From Capnocytophaga stomatis (GTDB lineage Bacteria > Bacteroidota > Bacteroidia > Flavobacteriales > Flavobacteriaceae): 64,000 bases of DNA. The notes beneath the pieces were generated by a model. It was given only the letters and a program-made list of their open reading frames with translations, did not search any database and had not been told where the DNA came from. The DNA lies in NCBI RefSeq assembly GCF_002302635.1, contig NZ_CP022387.1, forward strand, positions 2,108,001 to 2,172,000. Direction: 5' to 3'. A program made the translations under genes and the position numbers. Of the stretch, positions 38,794-45,305 are shown in pieces (the stretch's first letter is position 1; every line of letters starts with the position of its first letter).

Positions 38794-39339
38794 TTATTTC
38801 TCAATCCAATCGATGATTTCTTTATCTTGTGGAGCAGTTTTTGGAGCAATTATCTTTTCCAATTTTCCATCTGTTCCGATGAGATATTTTTGAAAATTCC
38901 ATTGTACTTCGGAATCCTCAACTCCATTTAATTTTTTGGAGGTCAGGAATTTATACAGAGGATGCGTATCATCTCCTTTTACAGAAATTTTCTCCATCAT
39001 CGGGAAGCTTACACCGTAATTTATCTTGCAGAATTCGGCAATTTCGTTATTGTTTCCCGGTTCTTGCGATTTAAAATTATTTGCAGGAAACCCAATGATA
39101 ATGAAGTTGTTATCCTTATATTTTTTATATAAAGCCTCCAAACCTTCGTATTGTGGAGTTAGCCCGCATTTGGAAGCCGTGTTCACAATCATCACCTTTT
39201 TTCCTTTCAGTTGCGAGAGAGCAAAATCGTCCCCATATATATCCTTCACAACAAATTGATATATAGTGTTTTCCGCTTTTTGTTGTGCATTTGAAAACCC
39301 AAATAGGCACAAAGCCAATATTGTAATTAATTTATTCAT
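38794..39339 (-). CDS. Glutathione peroxidase-like protein, exported
   Basis: 181 residues with a signal peptide (MNKLITILALCLFGFSNAQ). Cys-type catalytic site at Cys58 in NTASKCGLTPQY, with conserved GFPANNFKSQEPG and FQKYLIGTDGK. Gpx-like proteins reduce hydroperoxides, usually with thioredoxin; an exported form would act in the periplasm. It lies between the GH123 gene (14 nt) and bshB1 (1 nt), one operon on the minus strand. Confidence 0.9.
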   Translation of the reverse strand: MNKLITILALCLFGFSNAQQKAENTIYQFVVKDIYGDDFALSQLKGKKVMIVNTASKCGLTPQYEGLEALYKKYKDNNFIIIGFPANNFKSQEPGNNNEIAEFCKINYGVSFPMMEKISVKGDDTHPLYKFLTSKKLNGVEDSEVQWNFQKYLIGTDGKLEKIIAPKTAPQDKEIIDWIEK

Positions 39340-39353
39340 ATTATTTTATTGAT

Positions 39354-41144
39354 TTATAGTGAATTGATAATTTCTCTTGCTTTTTTTGTAACTTCCGATG
39401 CAGGATGTTGAGGCAACGTTTTTTCATCGAACAGTTGCAAGGCACTTTCTATTTTTTTGAGTCCTTCGGAATTTTGTTTTTTCTGAAATTCCTCACGTAA
39501 AATGTTTACTTTTTCATAAAACTGGATACCTTCCAACATTCGTTCAAAACGTATGGAACTTCTTCCCATCGGATAAGTCAAATAAGTATCGCCCGCTGCC
39601 CAAGCTCTGAAACGGCTGTCCAACAGAGGTTCTAACGTCCAGCTATTCAACGCCCAACGCAAATATCCGTCCAGATTATCTTTTGCTGCATACCACGCCA
39701 ACCACTCGCTTTCGGCAGGTTTACTGAAAGTAAAAGTATTTGGGTAAGGCTCTGTACAGCAGGTATAATATGTGGTTACCTTGCCTTGTTTTTGCCTTTT
39801 TTCGAGGACTTTTTGTTCGTATTTTGTACTTAGCGGAACGCAATAATCATCAAGATAAGGTTCTAATTCCTGATGCCAATCTCCTGCCAAAGATATTTTA
39901 AAATTAGGGTCGGCATTTTTGATGATTTTCAGGGTTTTTTGCATCACTTCTTTGGGGCGTTCATCCATCGAAATGAAAGTTTTTTCAAACCAACCTTTTG
40001 CTTTCAGATGTTTGGCAAAAGCGGTGAGCATAGCTGTCCACATTTCCTCATATTGAGGTTCACCAGGCTGTGTTTTAACGCTTTGCAATTGATTGGTAGC
40101 TTGGTCGAAGTACTGGAAAGACAATTTCCAAGGAACCATTGAATAACAGTTGATTTGCTTGGTTATCCCCATTTGGTGCATAAATTCAACCCATTTGTCA
40201 AATACCGCAAAATCGAAATACCAAGAACCATCTAACTTCTTCATCCAAAGCACCATAGAATTGAAAGGGTCTTGTGTTTGTCCGCCCCAAGGTTCGTACA
40301 TTATCGAAGCCGTGATAGACTTTCCACTGGCATCAGCATAAAGTTTCATTTCCTTTTTTAAATGTTCGAAATGAGCTTCAGACCAAGGAGTTACGTTGAA
40401 ATAACGAGCAACTGCATACGGATTTTGCCATAAATCCAGATGATATTTCCAATTTTTGGGTTCAGGAAGTGTGCGTGCTAAAACTTGAACTTCAAAAGGT
40501 AATTTTTTTAGAATTTTCGTTTTGTTTTTTACAGTAATAAAGCCTTTATAGCTACCTTCTTTAGCGTTTTGAGGAATTTGAATTTTTATCCAAACTCCAC
40601 GAGATGAGTGTTTTGCAATTTCCATTTTTTTTGCGTGATGGTCGAGTACATCGGCAACGAGGGTAGAATCAAAATCGGCAGATTTGCGATATCCACAACC
40701 TCCTTTACCGTCTTTATTGAGTTCATCAGTCATTACATAACGCACAAAAGCAGACTCAAAATGCTCTTTTCCGATTTTATTTTTGCCACTTTTCAAATCC
40801 GAAATTTCTACGGATATTTCAGCATCTTTATCTGCATTTGAAATCGCTATTTGAGCAGAAACACGTTCTCCTTTCCAAGCTTTTAGGCGTTTGGTTTGCT
40901 CCAAATTACTTGCAGGTTCTTCTTTTTTGTAACGAACATCCGTTGAGCCCCAACCAATGTTGATGCCTTTCACTGAAGCCCAATTTTGCGAATTGGTAGC
41001 CACCGGATTGGGTAATTCCACATATTTTTCGGTAGGAAAAGGTGCTTGACCGGTTTTCAAACCCGAACCCGTGATTCCTTCGGGAGTTTGGGCAAGTCCT
41101 GTTAATCCTGTTAAACTCAGTAGGATAAATGTGTTTAGTTTCAT
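39354..41144 (-). CDS. GH123-like glycoside hydrolase (DUF4091), secreted
   Basis: 596 residues; signal peptide ends near LTGLAQ. N-terminal beta-sandwich, then a TIM-barrel DUF4091/GH123 catalytic domain. The paired acids Asp394-Glu395 in FISMDERP match the Asp-Glu dyad of GH123, enzymes that cleave beta-linked N-acetylgalactosamine by substrate-assisted catalysis. Aromatic-rich active-site strands include LWQNPYAVARYF and the C-terminal GYLRWALNSW. Probable target: host glycolipid or glycoprotein GalNAc; not proven. It heads an operon with gpx and bshB1 and has its own promoter. Confidence 0.87.
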   Translation of the reverse strand: MKLNTFILLSLTGLTGLAQTPEGITGSGLKTGQAPFPTEKYVELPNPVATNSQNWASVKGINIGWGSTDVRYKKEEPASNLEQTKRLKAWKGERVSAQIAISNADKDAEISVEISDLKSGKNKIGKEHFESAFVRYVMTDELNKDGKGGCGYRKSADFDSTLVADVLDHHAKKMEIAKHSSRGVWIKIQIPQNAKEGSYKGFITVKNKTKILKKLPFEVQVLARTLPEPKNWKYHLDLWQNPYAVARYFNVTPWSEAHFEHLKKEMKLYADASGKSITASIMYEPWGGQTQDPFNSMVLWMKKLDGSWYFDFAVFDKWVEFMHQMGITKQINCYSMVPWKLSFQYFDQATNQLQSVKTQPGEPQYEEMWTAMLTAFAKHLKAKGWFEKTFISMDERPKEVMQKTLKIIKNADPNFKISLAGDWHQELEPYLDDYCVPLSTKYEQKVLEKRQKQGKVTTYYTCCTEPYPNTFTFSKPAESEWLAWYAAKDNLDGYLRWALNSWTLEPLLDSRFRAWAAGDTYLTYPMGRSSIRFERMLEGIQFYEKVNILREEFQKKQNSEGLKKIESALQLFDEKTLPQHPASEVTKKAREIINSL

Positions 41145-41169
41145 TTCTTCCAGATTTTTTAATCAACCG

Positions 41170-41199
41170 CAAATTTAAGTAAAAAAACAGAAGAAACAA
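41170..41199 (-). promoter_or_regulatory. Promoter for the GH123-gpx-bshB1 operon
   Basis: On minus: TTG (41199-41197), 19-nt spacer, TAAATTTG (41177-41170), about 26 nt before the ATG. Confidence 0.65.
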
Positions 41200-41243
41200 T
41201 AACTATTCAGGGATGATTTTCACTCGCATTGAACAAGAAAAGA

Positions 41244-41412
41244 AAAAGCCCATTTTGAAAAATGGGCTTTTTAGCTTAAAACTAACTAATTCGTTATGAA
41301 GAAAAATAACAACTGTTTCAAAATGAATACGAAAAGTAATCTTCATAATGGATTGCAAACGAAATATAAAAATTATATCACTTTTGCGATGACAAACAAT
41401 ATTACTAACAAC
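41244..41412 (-). ncRNA. Candidate small RNA: orphan promoter to terminator
   Basis: A near-perfect minus-strand promoter at 41417-41447 is followed about 145 nt later by the terminator AAAAGCCCATTTT-GAA-AAAATGGGCTTTT (41244-41273). The RNA between could fold, notably TTATGAAGA with TCTTCATAA. No convincing protein is encoded on this strand: a 47-codon ATG frame runs through the terminator. On the plus strand a 53-codon frame (41296-41457, Asn/Lys-rich) lacks a promoter. The rest of the 470-nt spacer 41145-41615 holds the GH123 promoter, direct repeats and another hairpin. Confidence 0.45.
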
Positions 41413-41416
41413 ACGG

Positions 41417-41447
41417 CAAAGGTATGTAAGTTTTTTAATTCTGCAAA
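41417..41447 (-). promoter_or_regulatory. Orphan promoter of the candidate small RNA
   Basis: On minus: TTTG (41447-41444), exactly 19 nt, TACCTTTG (41424-41417). It is as good a match as any gene promoter in the window. Confidence 0.6.
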
Positions 41448-41528
41448 ATTAATTTAGATTTATTTTAAATAAAATATTTAATTTGTTGATTATAAGTATA
41501 TTCCGCAAAATGAAATGTACCAAAATTC

Positions 41529-41552
41529 AAAATGAAATGTACATTTTTTCGG
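41529..41552. repeat. Possible left boundary repeat of the accessory island
   Basis: AAATGAAATGTACATTTTTT followed by CGG resembles AAATAAAATGTACAGTTTT-CGG at 45783-45804 in the same orientation. A second partial copy (CAAAATGAAATGTAC) is at 41506-41520. The core contains the palindrome AAATGTACATTT. The pair brackets the prophage-like genes. Confidence 0.35.
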
Positions 41553-41593
41553 AATTTCAACACTACTGCAAATATATTCAAAAAACGCAAAAA

Positions 41594-41615
41594 CACGGCT
41601 AAAATGCCGTGTTTT
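41594..41615. terminator. Intrinsic terminator at the left end of the island
   Basis: AACACGGC, short loop AAAAT, then GCCGTGTT and a T-run, directly beyond the stop of the 57-residue gene. It can end the leftward phage transcript or block outside reading. Confidence 0.7.
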
Positions 41616-41789
41616 TTATTCCAATTCGTCTATAAATTTAATTAATCGTTCTTTGATGAGTTTGCGGTTACGTTGCCACTCAAAAGGCGTTACTCCTCTG
41701 TTATATGCGGGATAAGACTGTGAAGGCTTGTTATATCTAAACCGTTTACATAATGGAAAAATATAACGATACGTATCTACTTGAAACAC
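41616..41789 (-). CDS. 57-residue hypothetical phage protein
   Basis: The GTG start at 41787-41789 directly abuts the stop of the mom-like gene (TAA then GTG). It encodes MFQVDTYRYIFPL, then SQSYPAYNRGVTPFEWQRNR and a Lys-rich helix ending FIDELE. Composition is protein-like, and the frame ends just before a terminator. No family is recognised. Translational coupling with the upstream gene is likely. Confidence 0.55.
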   Translation of the reverse strand: MFQVDTYRYIFPLCKRFRYNKPSQSYPAYNRGVTPFEWQRNRKLIKERLIKFIDELE

Positions 41790-42365
41790 TTAAACATCGC
41801 CCAGCAGAAACGCTAAATTATTACGCAAATACATTCCTTTACTATCCATTCGGGTAAAATTCATTTCGTGGCTAATTTCCCCCGTACGTTTGTTTTTGAC
41901 AAAGGTTGTTTTGTGGTGTCCGTAATATTTAAAGTTCGCTGCCTTGTAAATCGTTCCGCAACCTAACCGCCCATCGGCAAAACTTTGTACGGCTACACAG
42001 TTCGGACAATCCTCACGTAACAGCTTCAACGATCGACTAATAAGTATCGTTTCGGCATTCTTACCCAGCTCATCATTTATCCACATTCTATTGAGTTCCA
42101 ACATTTGAGCCTGCGGATTAGGGTGCGTAAAATGCCGTGCTTTCGGGTGCATCATATAGCCGTATACCGCCACGCCCAAACATTCATTTTCAGCCTCTTG
42201 CCCCTCTCGGAAAATGCCATAATTGAACAATCCGTGATTTGCTCCTAATTTCTTACTATAATGATTTTCAATGATTAAACTTTTTGCTTTTTCTTTGGAA
42301 ATTCGCTTGATAACTAAATTCCCCATTCTGCTACTTTGTACAGTAATTCGTTTTATTTCATTCAT
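41790..42365 (-). CDS. Mom-like DNA modification protein
   Basis: 191 residues from the ATG at 42363-42365, which overlaps the methyltransferase stop by 8 nt. GNAT-like fold of the Mu Mom family: ENHYSKKLGANHG, then CLGVAVYGYM, LELNRMWINDELGKN, and the hallmark pair SFADGRLG and GTIYKAANFKYYG. Mu Mom converts adenine in phage DNA to N6-methylcarbamoyl-adenine, which blocks host restriction. No com-type translational activator is seen. In Mu, mom is at the right end of the phage, which suits its place at one end of this island. Function by similarity only. Confidence 0.75.
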   Translation of the reverse strand: MNEIKRITVQSSRMGNLVIKRISKEKAKSLIIENHYSKKLGANHGLFNYGIFREGQEAENECLGVAVYGYMMHPKARHFTHPNPQAQMLELNRMWINDELGKNAETILISRSLKLLREDCPNCVAVQSFADGRLGCGTIYKAANFKYYGHHKTTFVKNKRTGEISHEMNFTRMDSKGMYLRNNLAFLLGDV

Positions 42366-43410
42366 TTTCAAATATTTTTCTCCATTGTCTATAAATCTCA
42401 TCGACCAAATTCGCCATCATTACAGGCGGAACGCTCATTCCCAGTACATACTGCACAAATGAATACGCATCTGTACCAAAATGATAATCTAATGGAAACG
42501 ACTGGCAACGAATTAGCTCGGTGTGGTTCATCTTGCGGGGTTCGCTGAAAAGCACCATTTTTGAACCGCTCGAAGCCGCCAATGTTGGCGGTGTTTTGTC
42601 GTCATAAATAAATTGTGCATTGAAGTTGCTATCTCGGTTTTCAATGCGTTTCAAAACGTCTGCATAGTTGCGGTCGCCGTGCTTTCGGTTGTTCCACACA
42701 TTTCTATCGTGGTCGGTAAAACTTGCTGTGTTTTCGTTGGTTTTTATTGCTCCAAATGGAATAGTCGGCAAATCAAAATTCAGCTGTAAGTCGTTCACTT
42801 TCATTGCTAAATCTTTCCGAATAGCCACAAAAAACACCCGTTCACGTCGTTGCGGAACACCCATTTTTGAAGCGTCTAACAAATGGTAATTGACCTTGTA
42901 ACCTGCTTGGTCAAACTCCCGTAAAATCCGCTCGGTATAGGCTTTCGCCTTGCCTTGTAAAATGCCTTTCACGTTTTCGGCAATTACGATTTTCGGCTGT
43001 AATTTTTCCGCAAGTGCAATAAAATCAAAGAAAAGCGTGTCAAGCACCTGCTTTTTCTGACCTTCTCTAAAAACTTTTTCTTTGCCCCAATCTGCCTCCC
43101 GATTTCCTGAAACAGAAAACGAACCGCAAGGCGGCGAACCGTCCAAAATATCAAGGTTGTAAAGTTCTTCGGGGTATTCGTTCCAACTGACAAAATCCTG
43201 CATCGCCTCGACAAATTGATATTTGGGCTGATGATTTTTGACGTACAAGTTTGCCATTCGTGGGTCGATTTCATTAAAGCCAATCACGTCAAAACCAGCC
43301 AATTTATAACCCATAGTCGAACCGCCTCCACAGGCAAAACAACTAAATACTTTGCCTTTATTTTTAGTAAAATTTGAGTCTGATAAGTTCCAGTTATAGT
43401 GATATTTCAT
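42358..43410 (-). CDS. DNA cytosine-5 methyltransferase
   Basis: 350 residues from ATG 43408-43410. Motif I FSCFACGGGSTMGYKLAGF, motif IV LDGSPPCGSFSVSG with the catalytic Cys, motif VI IAENVKG, motif VIII PQRRERVFFVA; a target-recognition region of about 100 residues and motifs IX-X (RCQSFPLDY, then VLGMSVPPVM) follow. It methylates cytosine in an unknown target. There is no partner endonuclease, so it looks like a phage protective enzyme. An upstream in-frame ATG at 43476 with GGAGGA at 43481-43486 would add 22 residues; either could be used. A long hairpin covers this leader. The stop overlaps the mom start. Confidence 0.93.
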   Translation of the reverse strand: MKYHYNWNLSDSNFTKNKGKVFSCFACGGGSTMGYKLAGFDVIGFNEIDPRMANLYVKNHQPKYQFVEAMQDFVSWNEYPEELYNLDILDGSPPCGSFSVSGNREADWGKEKVFREGQKKQVLDTLFFDFIALAEKLQPKIVIAENVKGILQGKAKAYTERILREFDQAGYKVNYHLLDASKMGVPQRRERVFFVAIRKDLAMKVNDLQLNFDLPTIPFGAIKTNENTASFTDHDRNVWNNRKHGDRNYADVLKRIENRDSNFNAQFIYDDKTPPTLAASSGSKMVLFSEPRKMNHTELIRCQSFPLDYHFGTDAYSFVQYVLGMSVPPVMMANLVDEIYRQWRKIFENE

Positions 43411-43431
43411 AATTTTTTGTATATTTGCAAT

Positions 43432-43571
43432 CCCCAACTTTTTTAAACAAAAAAAGCAAGAAGCATCAGAAGACATTTTGTCCTCCGTAGCTTCTTGCTC
43501 GTGTTTTTAATTAAAAGTTGGGGAACTTTTTAAAAAGCGGAGGACATTTTTTATCCTCCTAAAATCCTTTT
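43432..43571. ncRNA. Nested long hairpin and terminator-like stem in front of the methyltransferase
   Basis: Outer stem CCCCAACTTTT (43432-43442) pairs with AAAAGTTGGGG (43513-43523). Inner stem AGCAAGAAGC (43455-43464) pairs with GCTTCTTGCT (43490-43499). A third hairpin GGAGGA (43539-43544) with TCCTCC (43554-43559) is followed by a T-run to 43571. TCCTCCG in the inner loop (43481-43487) can pair instead with CGGAGGA (43538-43544). A plus-strand TATATTTG at 43420-43427 would start RNA at about 43433, right at the outer stem, though no -33 element is seen. Read on minus, the same DNA is the methyltransferase leader. Confidence 0.5.
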
Positions 43572-43639
43572 TTTACTTGCATACTTATAGCTATGTATAA
43601 GCGGACAAGGGCGAATTATAAGGCTCGTTTCCCTACCAT

Positions 43640-43951
43640 TTAAATCATTTTTAAAAGCCGTTTAAATCGTCCGAAAACGTTCAATCGCCATTGCAAAAAT
43701 GCCAAAACCAAAATTATGATGCCTGCGACAAACATCGTAAAATAAAGCCAACGAAACGGGCTCGTTTTCACTTCTTTTGTTTTGCTAAACGATTTATTTT
43801 CAGTGATTTTTTGCGTATTTTCAGCCGTACGGACACTCGTGCTATTTACTTGTAACGTGTCTTTTTTAACGGAAGACATATATGTCTTCCCTACGGATTT
43901 TAACTTGACTTTTCCGCCTCGCACGATAATTTCCGAGTGGGTGCGACCCAC
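43640..43951 (-). CDS. Small membrane protein of the phage island
   Basis: 103 residues if the GTG at 43949-43951 is used; an ATG at 43877-43879 would give 79. One membrane helix near residues 68-88 (WLYFTMFVAGIIILVLAFL), then a basic tail. The N-terminal 25 codons lie in a cluster of perfect palindromes and may not be coding, so the ATG is at least as likely. No family is recognised; a role in lysis or superinfection exclusion would be a guess. Confidence 0.5.
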   Translation of the reverse strand: MGRTHSEIIVRGGKVKLKSVGKTYMSSVKKDTLQVNSTSVRTAENTQKITENKSFSKTKEVKTSPFRWLYFTMFVAGIIILVLAFLQWRLNVFGRFKRLLKMI

Positions 43952-43984
43952 AGCGTTGTTTTGTTTGCCCCTGCTCGTAGCAGG
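43871..43984. repeat. Cluster of three perfect palindromes
   Basis: 43871-43890 is the 20-bp perfect palindrome GGAAGACATATATGTCTTCC. 43937-43951 is GTGGGT-GCG-ACCCAC. 43970-43984 is CCTGCT-CGT-AGCAGG. All lie within 114 bp at the start of the small membrane-protein frame. They look like REP-type hairpins or protein-binding sites. Confidence 0.7.
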
Positions 43985-44031
43985 TCGGGAAAAATCACTA
44001 AATTTGCGGTCTCAATCTTAAATTTAGTTAT

Positions 44032-44346
44032 ATGGATTTTAATCTTTTCAACTCTTGGCTTATAAATACCTATGGCTTTGATGCTTTGGAAAATGACTTT
44101 TTTGAAAAAGCCCTTGCTAATGCTTACAGAGAATTTTCGTTATTAACAGATGCCAATGAATTTACTCCTGCCCTTTTTGCTGATTTTCTTCAAACATATA
44201 CGTCTTATTTAAGGCTTCTATTACCACTGATACCACTTCCCCTTTCAAGTCAAGCAGTGAATATTGAGGGTATTTGTCTGAATGATTTTTCTCATTGCAA
44301 GAACGAACTACAACAGAAAATTCTTTTATTAGATGCTCAATTGTAA
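44032..44346 (+). CDS. Weak ORF of the phage island, overlaps a minus-strand gene
   Basis: 104 codons. A TAAATTTG element (43999-44006) lies 25 nt before the ATG, and the first 45 residues (MDFNLFNSWLINTYGFDALE and on) are protein-like. The second half is a hydrophobic shadow of the opposite-strand gene that ends at 44162. It may be a short gene with an accidental extension, or not a gene. No family recognised. Confidence 0.3.
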   Translation: MDFNLFNSWLINTYGFDALENDFFEKALANAYREFSLLTDANEFTPALFADFLQTYTSYLRLLLPLIPLPLSSQAVNIEGICLNDFSHCKNELQQKILLLDAQL

Positions 44347-44428
44347 GGCTTTTATTTAGCCCTTTTATTTCCTCTTGCACTACTTCTCGTATCACCGGTG
44401 CGAGAAGTTTTTTTAAGATTTTTTTCAT
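44162..44428 (-). CDS. Hypothetical phage protein downstream of the antirepressor
   Basis: 88 residues from the ATG at 44426-44428, 4 nt after the antirepressor stop. Helical and charged: MKKILKKLLAPVIREVVQEE, then LDLKGEVVSVVIEALNKTY. No signal peptide or known domain. Its tight spacing in the leftward cluster makes it more credible than the overlapping plus-strand frame. Confidence 0.5.
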   Translation of the reverse strand: MKKILKKLLAPVIREVVQEEIKGLNKSLTIEHLIKEFSVVVRSCNEKNHSDKYPQYSLLDLKGEVVSVVIEALNKTYMFEENQQKGQE

Positions 44429-44432
44429 TGCT

Positions 44433-45014
44433 CTATTTTTTGAGTTCGTCAATCATTTGTTGGAGTTCACTGCCCAGTTGCTTTTTGTTGGAAAGAGCCT
44501 TGTTGTACAACGCTTTAACAATATCGGCACGGAAATTATCATAACGCATTACATTCTTTACTTGGTTCATAGCAAAACCATTTTCTCGGCAAACTTCCGT
44601 GATATCGCCTCTGCGTAAATGCTCTCGAATAAGGTCAATAAGCTCCATTCGTTGTTTTTGCTGTATTTGGCGTTGGCTTCGTTGCTCTATTTGAAGCGTT
44701 TTACTGCGTTGCTGTTTTTCAACCTCAATAAAATAACGACGTGCCAACTTGCCCTTTTCGTTTCGCTCCACCATCGAAAGCTCTTTTGCCATATCTATAC
44801 TAATGGCGTATTCTTTTAATGGTCGTCCGCCTTCGGGGTTTTTTCCATTTTTGGAAAAAACTACATAGTCTTGATTTTCAATAAATCCGTATTGCTCAAT
44901 ACGCTCATTTATCCAAGCTCCAAATACTTTTCCTACTTCTAAAAATTCGTGCAATTCTCTTGCATTTACGGCTCTCTGTCCGTTTTGTTCTGTAATTGTG
45001 ATTAATTCTTGCAT
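44433..45014 (-). CDS. Phage antirepressor, AntA/AntB type
   Basis: 193 residues. N-terminal AntA/AntB domain: VNARELHEFLEVGKVFGAWI, then YGFIENQDYVVFSK and GRPLKEYAISIDMAKELSMVER. The C-terminal part is helical (QRSQRQIQQKQRMELIDLIREHL), with a stretch REN-GFAMNQVKNVMRYDNF that resembles a DNA-binding element. Antirepressors of this type inactivate prophage repressors. It sits 3 nt after the 70-residue regulator gene and is transcribed away from the repressor gene, the standard layout of a phage switch region. Confidence 0.85.
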   Translation of the reverse strand: MQELITITEQNGQRAVNARELHEFLEVGKVFGAWINERIEQYGFIENQDYVVFSKNGKNPEGGRPLKEYAISIDMAKELSMVERNEKGKLARRYFIEVEKQQRSKTLQIEQRSQRQIQQKQRMELIDLIREHLRRGDITEVCRENGFAMNQVKNVMRYDNFRADIVKALYNKALSNKKQLGSELQQMIDELKK

Positions 45015-45017
45015 AAC

Positions 45018-45230
45018 TTATTGATTTTGATATTCTTTCTTTAATTCCTCCCGTTGCTTAATGATTTTGTAGAGTATCATTACGGCTTTTTCTGTTTTTC
45101 TATAAATCTGCATTCTTGCCGCATCTGTATTCACTCCCAACACATTAGCAAGTGTTTGATAATCCCCTGTTTGTCTTTTTTGTTCGCAAAAGCGAACAAT
45201 CTCATTAAAATCTTGTACCTTTGTCTCCAT
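45018..45230 (-). CDS. Small phage regulator (helix-turn-helix-like)
   Basis: 70 residues: FNEIVRFCEQKRQTGDYQTLANVLGVNTDAARMQIYRKT, in parts, reads as a helix-turn-helix. First gene left of the divergent repressor, hence in the position of cro or ner. DNA binding is inferred from sequence form and position. Confidence 0.65.
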   Translation of the reverse strand: METKVQDFNEIVRFCEQKRQTGDYQTLANVLGVNTDAARMQIYRKTEKAVMILYKIIKQREELKKEYQNQ

Positions 45231-45259
45231 TGTTTCTATGTTTTAACGTTGCAAAGACA

Positions 45260-45305
45260 GATAAAAAAATATCTAATAAACAAGAAAATGGATAAAAAAA
45301 TATCT
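45260..45305. promoter_or_regulatory. Candidate operator: 15-bp exact direct repeat at the phage switch
   Basis: GATAAAAAAATATCT occurs at 45260-45274 and 45291-45305, 31 bp apart (about three helical turns). Each is itself an imperfect palindrome (GATA with TATC). The first lies between the divergent genes; the second covers codons 2-6 of the repressor gene. Confidence 0.55.

Noticed and set aside
41296-41457. 53-codon plus-strand frame as a firm gene
   Set aside because: Asn/Lys-rich, no plus-strand promoter, and the opposite strand has a near-perfect promoter and terminator.
43432-43523. Retron RNA (paired flanking repeats around a long hairpin)
   Set aside because: No reverse transcriptase gene lies anywhere in the window.
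44032-44346. Plus-strand 104-codon frame as a firm gene
   Set aside because: Its second half overlaps a better-supported minus-strand gene; listed only at low confidence.
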